DNA of 64,000 nt from Amborella trichopoda (Eukaryota; Streptophyta; Magnoliopsida; Amborellales; Amborellaceae). The notes beneath the pieces are model-generated. The model worked only from the letters and a program-made list of their open reading frames with translations. It did no database searches and was not told the origin of the DNA. This document shows, piece after piece, positions 1 to 10,184 of this stretch. A program made the position numbers and the translations under genes. The DNA lies in assembly GCF_000471905.2 (NCBI RefSeq), contig NW_006499776.1, forward strand, positions 1,800,470 through 1,864,469. Direction: 5' to 3'. Numbering within the stretch: position 1 is the stretch's first letter; the number at the start of each line of letters is the position of its first letter.

Positions 1-113
1 AGAAGAGGGGCCAGTTGCTAGTCTTAAAAATATTTTCAAGGTTTACCAATTGCTTCATGGTCGATTTAGCAAGTCGAGTAACCTTCACCAAATGGGTGAA
101 ATTCTTTTGTGGG
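1..113. other. Left flank of E1, unrecognised
   Basis: Short sequence to the left of the first LTR. It has no counterpart upstream of the other LTR copies of this family, which supports placing the LTR start at 114. The five bases GTGGG just before the LTR would be one half of a target-site duplication, but the far end of E1 is truncated, so this cannot be confirmed. Confidence 0.4.
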
Positions 114-1371
114 TGTTTGAATGCATTTTTTAGCACCTTAGTCCCTGATGCGGAATAAATATGAAGCACGTCAATAAAGCCTACAAAATAAGTGGAAATT
201 TTAACAATCTCAAAATTTCCCCAGACCTGGTTAAGATCTTCATGTACACTTCGAGAGACCACCTGCGAAGTTTCATCACGATCAGGCATGTCCAAGGTAG
301 TGAACACAAAGAAACAATTTTGGCAAAATCAACCTCTAGCACCCTAAAATGGACCCTATATTTTGGGGCGTCAAACAGCTATGGGAACATCGCCATTGGA
401 TCTGGCACGGTCCAAAACCCTTATGATTCAAGTTTCGGCTTAATTGGGGGCTCTGAGACAAATTTATGGGAAAACACTCAAAAGGGGTAGGCCACACACT
501 ATTCCCGTGTGGCCACCTTACACCAACAAATCATTAAAAGTGGTTGTTTTTACCATCACAGGCAATCACTTTCGGGGCCTATATCTCACTTGTTTCAAGT
601 CGGATCGTGCTCAAATTTGATAAGCATATTCGTCTCATCAAGATGAGAGATTAGATATGTCGTACACCCCATGATGATGCCCCGGCAAGGAGAAAACTAG
701 AGAGAAGTTGTTGATCCGTGAAGAAAATTGTAGAAACTCCAGTGGCCAAATCACGACACTCGCATACGTGATCGCCACAAAACCAATTGCATTATGTGCG
801 TAAGGCATGTGGCCATTTCTAGCCCAAACTTCATGTATAATGAACACTTGGATTTCATTCATCGAGGCATCGAAGTTGCTATAAATTTCGTCAGTTGGAT
901 TTCAACATTCTGGCCACAAAATCTTCATCTAGACACGTAATCAAGCTGTGCTTGTTGCAATGTGATCGTGACGGTAGGCTCAGTGTGATTCAACAAAGAG
1001 ACCATGAAGAAACATCAGGGAACGAGCACACAATCGATCTGAAATTTTCAATATTCATTCAAAATTCAAGTCTCATGATCTTGGTTTAAAAACATGATTC
1101 ATGGCATAAAGTTGGTATCAAATTGATCGCCATGCTGAGCCCCATAAGAAAAAAATTGTATTTCGGTCAAATGGCCATCAAAACAACCTCTGATCAGATC
1201 ACACAAGTCCTCGGGCAGTAGCAGAGACTGTTCTGAAATTCCACTCATTGTTAGCCAGGGGCACAACAGTCCTTTTGCCCCCATTTTTTGAATTTATTTT
1301 AATTCAATTAAATCGTAATTATCATCAATTCTAAGTAGTTTTGGGCAAACACCCATGTTTTAGCCCAATTT

Positions 1372-1379
1372 TATATAAA
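1372..1379 (+). promoter_or_regulatory. TATA box of E1 5' LTR
   Basis: TATATAAA, followed by ACAGGCAATACCTCA. The same block recurs at 17744 and 58416 in the other sense-oriented LTRs. An AATAAT/AATAAA-like signal lies 50-60 bp downstream (AATAAA near 58477 in E8). The U3-R layout of a Gypsy LTR promoter is inferred from this conservation. Confidence 0.65.
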
Positions 1380-1689
1380 CAGGCAATACCTCATTGTAAA
1401 AAGAGGGCCAATTCATTTTTCTTGGATCAATCAATAATGTTATGAATTTTGTTTAAGCTCGTGGGTATGTCATGGAGAGAGAGATGAGAGTGAAAAAAGG
1501 GCCGGTACCATTCGATAAGGTAACTTTCTCTCTCCTCCCCTCTTTCTCTCCTCCTATCTTTCTCTCTCCTCCTCTCTTTCTCTCTCCTTCATTCTTTCTC
1601 TCATCTTTATTTATTTCTCTCTCTTATCTCTGTCTATCTTTCTCTCTCTTCTTGTCATCCTTATTTCTTTCTCTCTCTCTTCTCTTCTT

Positions 1690-2610
1690 CTGACACAATC
1701 GGGAAAGCCTAGCACTGACTGCATCTTCTCTCTCCTCTTCTTTTGACGCAGTCGACGAAGCTTAGCACCGACTGTGTCTTCCATCTCCTCTTCTTCTGAC
1801 ACAGTTGGTGAAGCCTAGCACTGACTGTATCTTCTCTCTCTTCTTTTGACACAATCGATGAAGCCTAGCATTGACTGCATCTTCTCTCTCTTCTTCTGAC
1901 ACAATTGGTGAAGCTTAGTGTGGACTATGTCTTTTCTCTCTTTAGTATAACAAAGTCAGTGAAGCCTAGCATAGACTGTGTCTTCTCTCTCTTCTATTTA
2001 ACATAGTTGGTGAAGCCTAGCGTCGACTACATCTTCTCCCTCTTCTGTCTAACGCAGTCGGTGAAGCCTATCACCGCCTACATCTTCTCTCTCTTCTATC
2101 TAACATAATCGGTGAAGCCTAACGTCGACTTTGTCTTCTCTCTCGTCTGTCTATCACAGTCAGTGAAGCCTAGTGATGACTGCATCTTCTCTCTCTTCTG
2201 TCTAACACAGCCAAAAAAGTCTAGCACTGATTGTGTCTTCTCTCTCTTCTGTCTAACACAGTTGGTGAAGCCTAGCATCAATTGTGTCTTCTCTCTCTTT
2301 TCCTTCTAATACAGTCGGTGCAGCCTAGCGCTGACTGCATCATCTCTCTCTTCTCTATCCAATACAGTCAGTGAAACCTAGCACCGAATTCATCCTCTCT
2401 CTCTTCTCATGTCTAATATAGTTGGCAAAGCTTAGCACCGACTGCATCTTTTCTCTCTCTTCTCCTTCTAACCCAGCCGATAATGCCCAGCACCGATTAC
2501 GTCTTCTCTCTCCGCACTTCTTAGGCATAATCGACGAAGCCTAGCACCGACTGTATCTATTTCTCTCCCCTTTCCAACCCAGCCGGCGATGCCTAGCATC
2601 GACTGTGTCT
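1690..2610 (+). repeat. Hairpin tandem array in E1 5' LTR (about 18 units of about 52 bp)
   Basis: Each unit reads roughly CACAGTCGGTG-AAGCCTAG-CACCGACTGTG followed by a TCTTCTCTCTCTTC-type spacer. The two halves are inverted repeats, so each unit can form a stem of 7-11 bp with an 8-base loop. Cores recur at about 1706, 1757, 1811, 1858, 1908, 1960, 2012 and on to 2588. Many units carry C-to-T or G-to-A changes, as expected of methylated CpG decay, and some keep G-U pairing. Weak ORFs on both strands here are by-products of the repeat. Confidence 0.85.
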
Positions 2611-3416
2611 TTCACCCTCTTTTCTCCTTCCTTCTCTTTTTTGTCACACTCTTGTCCTTCTTTCTCTCTTCCTCCCTTTCTTTCTCTTCTCTTTTTTATT
2701 CTCTTGCTTCTTACTCTCTCTTTATGACTTTCATTCTTTTTATTATCCTTTCGTTTGATTAAGAAGGGTTGAGATTAGCCTCTTATGGTAGTCCTACTGT
2801 TTAGCCGTAATGTTGTTGTGCCAGAATTACTGTGCCTGCTTTATTGCCATGACAAACTAACCATTATGCCTAGCTAGTCAGTGTCAGTATTGACGTCAAG
2901 TAGTAATCATGTGAGCCGGTCTGAGTTACCGAGCTTGTTTTATTACTACGTCATGTCAATTATTCACCAGCTTAGTCACTGCGCTGATCTCCCCGCTTAG
3001 TCGAATTCTTCTCTCCCCCATCTTTCTTCTCTTATTCTTCTCTTCTGCTTTTGAATGCGCATGCTTGTCTAGGTTCACTAAAGAGGAAAAGGTTAGGTCT
3101 AACCCACCTGTCTTATAAACTTTTCCATATGTGTGTGATTGCAGAAAACAAGAGAATACATGCCAAGGAAGGCGATTCCAAACCAATTTTGTTACTAAGG
3201 GGACTTTCTTCATGATCTAAGAGGGCGCCCATGCGAGACAGCCCGAGTAAGTCTCGAGACCACCTTAAATTCCTCTCTCACTGGTTAGTAACACCTGCCC
3301 TCGTCTCAAACGAGGTTCCCGAGAGAGCGATCTCACAAAGTTCTGGGTCTCCCCGAGACGCGTTCTGCCTGATCCTCAAAACATCTGGAGGGTGAGATTG
3401 AGGCACCTAACCAGCT

Positions 3417-3434
3417 TCGTGACTCCACTGGGGA
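3417..3434 (+). other. Primer-binding site of E1
   Basis: TCGTGACTCCACTGGGGA, three bases after the LTR end. E8 has TGGTGACTCCATTGGGGA and E4 has TGGCGACTCCACTAGGGA on the minus strand. The consensus TGGCGACTCCACTGGGGA matches the tRNA-Arg primer site known from Tat/Ogre elements. E1 has drifted at two or so positions. Confidence 0.8.
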
Positions 3435-3673
3435 GAAACTACCTCTTAGTCAAATTGTTCTTGTTTGGCTAGTTTCTTCTTTTACTATCTGCTTTCATTA
3501 TCTCTTCACACTTTATGTCTTGCGGGTTCTCTAACTCATTGATTCGAATTGGGGATTTTCTTATCCCCGCATTCGCGACTGTCCCCAGGGAACTAGTTTC
3601 TCCAACTTCATCCTGAACCATCCTTTTGAGCAAAGACCCCTTGTCTAACTCCCAGGTCTTAACCTAGACCGGT

Positions 3674-4468
3674 GTGAGGCGGGACTTAAAGGTCCCTCAC
3701 TCCCCAACTCCTCACTCTGGTGGAACATCCACCATGACACCTTGCATAGGTGGTGCACACACCACCGCTAGCAACATACACCCAACCACTGGCAAGTCAC
3801 TTGTCAGTAGTATTCCCAAGGTACGTCGAAAGGCTGCCCAGTCCCTTTCTGCAAATGATAAGAAAGTTGTCATTGCTTCTGTGGATAACTGCGAGGCTAC
3901 CCCCAACATTCTTGCACCACCAATCTCTATCCCTAGAGGCTCAACACGTCTGGGCGGAAGCCCTACGGTCTCCACCCCTCCCACACACCACAAGGCTCAT
4001 GGGTTACCCACTCGAGCCACACCTCGAGGCAGCTCTTGTGCTACCTCGAGTCAGCATTCAAGATCAGACCTTTTAAGGTTAGGTCGTGCGCACGCTGATC
4101 ACATGCATCTCATTGCTTGGGGCAGCGCCGTTGTTACGCCAACCCGAGTACGCAGGAGACGATCTTCTCGTCCTCCTACTCTGCACATACATGCGCACCT
4201 TGTAAGGGGCAGGTATCCACCTATTCTCTTACAGACACTTGCTCGCAGTCTCCACCTCCTAAGGCCAGACCACTTGCTAGAGCTAGGGTCGACCCCCAGG
4301 TCAACTGTGATCCCTCTTCAAGGGGGGCACATACGTCACCATCACAGACGTCCCCTCACCCTCAACTCAGGCCTCATGAGTCAAACCTGCTCTTGCCTGC
4401 TCCTCCTTCTTCGAGCAAGCACCTTTAGCCTTGATACTCGAAGGTTTTCCCCAAGAGTACCATCCTAA
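3674..4468 (+). CDS. Leader ORF upstream of gag in E1 (ORF1-like, 264 codons)
   Basis: Open frame between primer site and gag. The predicted product is rich in Pro, Ser, Arg and His, with no domain I recognise. Related sequence lies at the same place in E4 (36288-37830, minus, including a 106-codon frame at 37132-37452) and in E8 (about 60650-61400), although frames are shifted between copies. Tat/Ogre elements are known to carry an extra ORF before gag, so this may be a remnant of one. Its C-terminal third probably runs in a shifted frame, because the match to E4 changes frame near codon 180. It could also be an untranslated leader that happens to be open. Confidence 0.4.
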   Translation: MRRDLKVPHSPTPHSGGTSTMTPCIGGAHTTASNIHPTTGKSLVSSIPKVRRKAAQSLSANDKKVVIASVDNCEATPNILAPPISIPRGSTRLGGSPTVSTPPTHHKAHGLPTRATPRGSSCATSSQHSRSDLLRLGRAHADHMHLIAWGSAVVTPTRVRRRRSSRPPTLHIHAHLVRGRYPPILLQTLARSLHLLRPDHLLELGSTPRSTVIPLQGGHIRHHHRRPLTLNSGLMSQTCSCLLLLLRASTFSLDTRRFSPRVPS

Positions 4469-5075
4469 ACCAGCCTCGTCACTTTGGTCGTGTCTCTAGA
4501 GCCTACAAGAGAGCTCGGGGCAATGACCTAATGGAAGATCGCGTCCTTCATCCTCCTTGGCCCAAGATGACTCCAGTCCCTGGCCCTCATCCATTGTTGC
4601 ACCTAAGAAAGACAGCTCTCTCTTGTGCAAGAAGAGCTGGAACCCAAATCGCAGTTTTGGCGTGAGGTCCATCAAGACCTCAAGGCTAAACGTGATAGAG
4701 GTATATGAATTATGACTAAAAAAATGACCAAGGCGGTCAGAGCAACCTGCTTTGAGGACCCTCTTCACCTGACCCTTTCTACCCTCGTTAGATGACGAAA
4801 CCTGATGAAGAAGGCCATGAGCCCTGCACTGTGGTTAGTGTCATGGAAGATGACCCATTCATCTGTTAGCTATAGTCTTAAGACTGTCAAGAATCTGTCC
4901 TCAAGCGATAGGCATACAAGAGCCAGGTCCAGTCAGGGCAAGCTGGCCCCCTGATGACTGATTTACTATGCATGACTCGTCAAGTTTGCAAGCCCGCAGT
5001 TGCTACTAACACGGACCTCCATAGAGACCGTGATTGTGATGGTTGTAAGCGAGTCTGGTGACGCGCAGGAAGAGC

Positions 5076-6400
5076 ATGAACAAATTTGAGGAGATGGTGC
5101 GCGCGATGATGGAAAACATTGATCGTATAGATGTCGTACACCAGTCAGTTAACCATGAGATCAATTCTCATCACTCTGATGGTACACCTCCAAGACAGCC
5201 CCCTCCCTCTTCCTCATAAGATAATTCACCCCCTCATCTTGTCTCTCAGGCAGACATTGATGCTATATGGTGACCCAAAGCCTAAAGAACAGACAAATTC
5301 TGGGGATACAGGGTGTAATTCCTTATCAAAGGCCTTACCGTTCATACATTGACCAGGTCCCGTTTCCCGTAGATTACAAGAAAGGGAAGTTCCCTTTATT
5401 GAACAGAACCACGTCCTCGAACCAGCATATTGTCCACTTGCAGGCAGCATATCTAGAAACAGCGGCTGACAGGAGACTTCTTCGTCAGTTCATTAAGACC
5501 CTTGATGGCCCAACTTTTCAAAGGTATCCTACGTGGGAGGAAATGGAGAAATTATTCTATCAGCCCTTCTATGATGTCGAGAGAGAGGCTCAAACCTTCA
5601 AACTTCTCACTTTACCTGAAGGCCCCGATGAGCCCGTGGACCAGTTCATATCAAGATGGAGAAATTAAGCTTCTCGCCATCCCAATCCTATGCCCGAGAA
5701 GGAAGTAGTCCAAACTTGCATGCGGAATATGCGAATCGAGATCATCCTAAATGTAGAGGCCTCTAATCCGACCTCCATGTCAGAATTAATCTCTAAATCA
5801 GTCTGCATAGAAAGTCTATCACGCCACCATGACGGGTCACGACAATCATCTGCTGGCTCAACCAACAACCAGAGTAATGCTAGCTCTCGGAACAACAGAT
5901 GACTGCTACACACTGAAAGATATTATCAAGGCCATGATTCGTAAGGTTCAGATAAAGCTTGAAGACTTAAGTATGTCTTTCGGGGCAGTCGAGGCCTCCC
6001 ATGTAGTAACCATCCAAGAGGAAGATGAAATGCCCAATATCCTTTATGTCTTCTTCATTATAATTCTTCACAAAGGCGTGATCACCCTGAAGCAGGCAAG
6101 GCAACCCCGTGGCCTTGCTAAGGAGACTGAAGATTGTTGGCGCCTGTATCACCAAATAAGGGGCCATTACCTTTGAGAATGCACAAGTTTCTATGATATA
6201 TTCACAAAGAAAATGCGGGAATGTCAAGAATTTTACAACTTCCCAGTAAGTGGTCCCCAAGTCATTGCTCCATCATTGCAAGAGGATCTCCCAAAGCAAG
6301 ACTTTCCTATTAATAACTCAAGACTCTACGAAATCCTCGACTTCCCAGCCATGGATAGTCCACCACAGGCGCAGTAGACTTAAGTCCTTAAAATGAGAAG
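5076..6400 (+). pseudogene. gag: E1 gag (capsid/nucleocapsid) pseudogene
   Basis: Gag forms the virus-like particle. A short start segment (MNKFEEMVRAMMENIDRID, from 5076) is followed by the retrotransposon gag core at 5267-5668: FNRTT-type motif, then TLDGPTF, then WEEMEKLFYQPFYDVERE, then DQFISRWRN. Relative to E8 the core lacks about 8 codons between TLDG and EEMEK. A stop after RWRN and a frame change lead into 5690-5902. At about 5892-5898 roughly 360 bp present in E8 (62893-63258) are missing. The frame resumes with DDCYTLKDIIKAM and ends in a degenerate knuckle (YHQIRGHYL, stop, ECTSF) near 6170. Non-functional. Confidence 0.8.
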
Positions 6401-6639
6401 CAGTTTGCCAAGCTAGGGTTGTTTATAAGCCTAGTGATACGAATCAAGCACCACCTCAGAAAACCAGAAGGAGACTTGCGGCAAGGGCTGCTCGCCGGAG
6501 AAACAATATCGCTCAACCACCAGTTGAGCTGGTATTTCTCATATCCCTTCCTCCACTGCCAACTTTACTGGAGTTTATCCCTAACACGATCCTTCTTCCT
6601 TCTTCATCCTGCCAAGAAGACGTTCTCGTACCATCTTCC

Positions 6640-7270
6640 ACTCAGAGCACGTCCAATGTGGGTGATGATGTTAAAAGCACTCCCCAATGGTCTACGCAAG
6701 GGAAAGACCTAAAAGATCCCCTGCACACGTCCAATATGGATGACAACGTTAAAAGCACTCCCTAACGGTCTGAGTAAGGGAAAGACCTAAAAGACCCCAT
6801 GCGTACATCCAATGTGGGTGAGGTCGTTAAATGCTCTCCCCAATGGTCTGAGCAAGGGAAAGACCTAAAAGACCCCCGACACACATCCAATGTGGGTGAT
6901 GACGTCAAGAGCATTTCCCAAAGGTCTGAGCAAGGGAAAGACCTAAAAGATCCCTTACACACGTCCAGTGTGGGTGACAATATTAAAAGCACTCCCCAAC
7001 GGTCTGAGCAAGGGAAAGGCCTAAAAGACCACCTGCGTACATTCAATGTGGGTGATGACGTTAAAAGCACTACCGAACGGTCTGAGCAAGGGAAAGATCT
7101 ATAAGACCCCATGCACACATCCAATGAGGGTGACGGTGTTAAAAGTACTCCTCAATGGTCTAAGCATGGGAAAGAGCTAAAAGACCCCCTACACACATCC
7201 AACCTTGGTGACGACGTAAAAAGCTGCCCAGATCGGTCTATTGAGGGGAATGACCTTAAAAGTCCCGCAC
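6640..7270 (+). repeat. 78-bp coding tandem repeat, 8 units, in E1
   Basis: Eight units at an exact 78-bp period (TCCAATGTGGGTGATGA-type cores at 6652, 6730, 6808, 6886, 6964, 7042, 7120 and 7198). Each encodes 26 residues, roughly HTSNVGDDVKSTPQRSEQGK plus DLKDPL, a hydrophilic Asp/Lys/Ser-rich peptide. All spacings are a multiple of three, so array changes keep the frame. E7 holds only about two units at the same place (55490-55640, minus). Function unknown; position is between gag and the protease/RT part. Confidence 0.9.
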
Positions 7271-7377
7271 TTTATAACCCTTCTCCTTTATCTTCTTCTT
7301 TTGCTTCTCATCCTTCTTCTCCAATGTCTCCTGCAGGTACAACTTTGAAATTTCCAGATTTCTAGGCTCTCGACAAG

Positions 7378-8145
7378 GAACTTGAAGGATCCAACATAAG
7401 CAGGATGCAACGGAAGCGGTTAAAAAAGACACTGGCACAGAAAGTAGGATTCTTGACAGTTGCTGATGCCTTGTCAGCTCGAGCCAAAGCATAGCCACCC
7501 TCTTCAAATAAGAACAAAAATTCGAAGCCAAAGAAACCCCAGTGGCCCCCTGAGCTTGACTTTGAGCAGAGACTGAGAGAGTCAAAAGGGAAAAGTTTCT
7601 ATTCTCAAGAAGCTTGCCACATGATACAAGTCTATCAAGCATCAGCTAGTGCGGGGAAAACATTGCAGGCATCCATGCAAATACCATGTGATTCATACGA
7701 GGATGCTTTTTACATCACCATTGCCGAACCTCAATTTCCTTGTAATTTTCAAGACAAGCTCTTGCAGCCCTATAGGCTTTCCACGTTTGAGATTGACCTT
7801 GTTGTCCCTCAGTTCGAGAAAGGCACAAAAATCATGACATACTCCGAAGCCTTATTGGAAGCAGAGATGTCAGGATCATGGGTCTCTACACTTGAAGTTG
7901 ATGAAAATACCTCGAAAAATAATGAGGAAGAGTTTCAAGAAGCCCCAAAAGATTGGGAAGAAGGTGGTCAAGCTGCTGCTAAAGAGCTAGAAGAAATAAA
8001 TCTAGGAGATGAGGCCGACCCTAGGCCTAATTTTATCTCAGCAAATATGTCTCCAAAAGAAAAAAAAAATTTCACGACTTTCTTGAGAGCAAATCGAGAC
8101 GTCTTCACTTGGAATTACCATGACTATTCACCGTCTCGGCATTGA
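7378..8145 (+). pseudogene. pol: E1 pol N-terminal part (protease-to-RT linker)
   Basis: Frame with KKPQWPPELDFEQRLRESKG and FYSQEACHMIQVYQASASAG, followed by the conserved pre-RT segment LGDEADPRPNFISANMSPKE and FLRANRDVFTWNYHD that leads into RT in Tat elements. E7 has the same block at 55351-54700 on the minus strand. An in-frame stop near 7492 and a frame break at about 8140 (the DYSPSRH end) separate it from the RT. I see no clear D-S/T-G protease active site, so the protease itself is not confirmed. Confidence 0.65.
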
Positions 8146-8700
8146 TCCGACTGTCAAGCCCATCAAACAGAAATTGAGAAGGTTTAGGCTTGACCTCGAA
8201 AGATGCAGATAGACCCCGAGATTACCAAACTCAGATAAGCAGGCTTCATTCGTGAATTCAAGTACCCAAAATGACTAGCAAATGTAGTTCCAGTCAAGAA
8301 GAAGGATGGACAAATCAGGGTGTGCATTGACTTTCGTGACTTGAATACCGCTTGTCCCAAGGATGACTTCCCGTTGCCATTCACTGAGATGATCATCGAC
8401 TCTACCACTCACTGTAAAATATTTTCCTTTATGGATGGATACGTTGGGTATAGTCAAGTAAGGATGGCATCAGAAGATGAGGAGGCCACTGCATTCTTAA
8501 CTCCGAAAGGGGTCTTCTGTTACACAATGATGCCTTTTGGATTAAAGACTGCTGGTGCCACATACCAGAGAGCGATGACGACCATCTGTAAAGGCATGAG
8601 GCACAAAGAGATGGAGTGTTATGTAGATGACTTGGTGGTAAAATATGAAGAGAAGGATGCTCACATGAGAGATTTTGAAAAGGTATTCCAGTAGTTTCAC
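8125..8700 (+). pseudogene. pol: E1 reverse transcriptase domain (broken)
   Basis: RNA-dependent DNA polymerase that copies the element's RNA. Read across frames: HRLGIDPTVKPIKQK, then a degenerate stretch with stops to about 8300, then an open frame at 8320-8694 with CIDFRDLNTACPKDDFPLP, FSFMDGYVGYSQVRMA, MMPFGLKTAGATYQRAM and the catalytic YVDDLVVK box, followed by KDAHMRDFEKVF. The YVDD box is intact. The wording NTACPKDDFPLP is typical of the Tat lineage. Frameshifts at the 5' end make it non-functional. Confidence 0.88.
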
Positions 8701-8729
8701 CTTCATCAACTTAAAATGAACCTGCTAAA

Positions 8730-9360
8730 ATGTGCTTTGGCGTGCATTTCAAAAAATTCTTGCGGTTCATCCTCAGACATCGAGGCAGTCAAGATCAAGG
8801 TGATCCAAGAAATGCCATCACCGACTACACTTTGAGAACTGCGCTCCCTTCAAGGGCAGCTGGCATACATCTGCAGGTTCATCTCGAACCTCTCAGGTCA
8901 CTATATACCCTTTACACACCTGCTAAAGAAAGATACCCCATTCCCTTGATGACATCAAGCATTATTTTCTCAACCCTCTAGTGCTCTCTACATCAGTGTT
9001 GGGAAGACCACTTATCCTATACGTGACCACTCTTGACGAGTCACTCAGGGCATTGCTGGCACAAAACAATAACGAGGGAAAAGAAACAACACTGTATTTT
9101 CTCAACCGTAGGATGCAGGGGGCTGAGAAGAATTATCCCCCTATAGAAAAGATGTGCTTGGCTCTGATCTTTGCAGTATAAAAACACTACCATTACTTAC
9201 TTGGTCATAAAGTGAAACTTATATCAAAAGCTAATCCTGTAAAGTTTCTCATGATGCATCCATGCTTGTCAAGACGTCTTGCTAAGTGGGCATTATTGCT
9301 GATGGAATTCAACATCACGTATGTCCTACAAAAGGCCATCGAGGGCCAAGCCTAAGCTGT
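8730..9360 (+). pseudogene. pol: E1 RT C-terminus and first RNase H (broken)
   Basis: Fragmented frames give the RT thumb (8730-8940, with LRTALPSRAAGIHLQVHLEP in a shifted frame; E7 has ALRELCSFQGQLAYIRRFIS) and then RNase H at 8981-9181: GRPLILYVTTLDESLRALLA, TLYFLNRRMQGAEKNYPPIE. It continues past a stop at about 9180 with HYHYLLGHKVKLISKANPVK and MEFNITYVLQKAIEG to about 9350. A deletion relative to E7 removes part of the segment near 8940-8980 (FIWDEACQ-type block missing). Confidence 0.75.
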
Positions 9361-9444
9361 TTTTCTTGAAGCTCACCCGGTACCTCAGAATCTCCTCTAT
9401 CAAGCGACCTCCCTGATGGAGAAGTGTTTTGTGCTGCGCTTCTC

Positions 9445-9985
9445 CAAGTGTGCGAAATGTACTTTGACGGAGCCTTTCAATCTGATCGAGGAGGACCCGA
9501 AGTGTATTCCTGACTCCAAAAGGAGGAATACTACCACTTTCTTTCTCTCTCATTGAAGCCAGTTCTCATAACGAGGTAGAGTATCAACCCTTATAATCGG
9601 GTTGGAGAGAGCCTTTGATCTAGACTTGAAGCATCTCAAGATCTATGGCAACTCTGAATTGGTTATCCAGCAGCACAAAGGGATCTATGACGTGAGAAAA
9701 GACACTCTCAAGCCCTTTCATGATACTGCAAAATCGTATATGGCCCAGTTTGAGGATGTATCCTTGAGGCACATCCCCAGAAGGCTAAACTCACAGGCTG
9801 ACGCACTTGCGAAACTCGACGCTACAATTCAGTTGTCCACATCTGGACCCACGCTTGTTTGGGTGGAAGAATGGAGACACATTGAACTAAGAATTGACGT
9901 CAATGCCGATAACAAGAGAAATATCTTCCTGGAGTTCCTCCTTATCCATTTGGAGTCGAAACCTAGAACCAGAATTCTTTGATTC
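9445..9985 (+). pseudogene. pol: E1 second (archaeal-type) RNase H domain
   Basis: A second RNase H between the first RNase H and integrase is a hallmark of Tat Gypsy elements. Visible blocks: MYFDGAFQSDRGGPEVYS (first Asp kept, about 9460), a frame change, HNEVEYQP (Glu kept), then the open frame 9602-9982 with LKHLKIYGNSELVIQQHKG and LRHIPRRLNSQADALAKLDA. The family's third acidic residue (G-D-S-x-L-V) is Asn here (GNSELV), while the last Asp in ADALAKLD is kept. With the frame break and the Asp-to-Asn change it should be inactive. E7 has lost this domain. Confidence 0.8.
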
Positions 9986-10184
9986 AATATGTACAAAAAT
10001 TAAACAGGTAGAAGATTGGAGAGAGCCCATCACTAGTTTCTTAAAACATGGCAGGCTCTCAGAAGATCGTGTCTAACACAACAACGTACGTCAAATATCT
10101 ATCAAGTATACCCTCCTTGAAGGAGATGCTCTCTTTAGGTGGTCATTCGACGATATTCTTCTTAGATGTGTGGACATCCAAGAA

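Larger units (their letters stand above)
114..3413 (+). mobile_element. 5' LTR of Tat-type Gypsy element E1
   Basis: Long terminal repeat of about 3.3 kb. It starts TGTTTGAA and ends CCA, three bases before the primer-binding site. The same start is shared by four other copies (16466+, 41198-, 48176-, 57109+) whose upstream flanks differ, so it is the true terminus. The other complete copy, 57109-60411, is 3303 bp. In order it holds an upstream segment, a TATA box near 1372, a CT-rich tract (1515-1690), an array of hairpin units (about 1690-2610) and a U5-like tail. By eye it is roughly 80-85% identical to the E1 3' LTR over the first few hundred bases, so the element is old. ORFs inside it are not genes. 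Confidence 0.85.

Noticed and set aside
1472-1802. ORFs in the CT-rich part of the LTR on both strands
   Set aside because: Low-complexity Ser/Leu/Phe or Glu/Arg/Lys products created by TCTC repeats; they change with every copy.
2096-2309. Overlapping ORFs on both strands of the hairpin array
   Set aside because: Open frames arise from the 51-54 bp repeat period and are not conserved between E1 and E8.
1690-2610. CRISPR-like appearance of regularly spaced palindromic repeats
   Set aside because: Both repeat and spacer are similar from unit to unit, the DNA is plant LTR sequence, and no cas-like genes exist here.
3712-4428. Additional ORFs overlapping the leader ORF in other frames
   Set aside because: Mostly shadows, though part of the true frame may switch into one of them after a frameshift; the relation to E4 and E8 does not support separate genes.
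7256-7642. 128-codon minus-strand ORF opposite E1 pol
   Set aside because: Shadow of the sense pol frame, which is supported by its match with E7.
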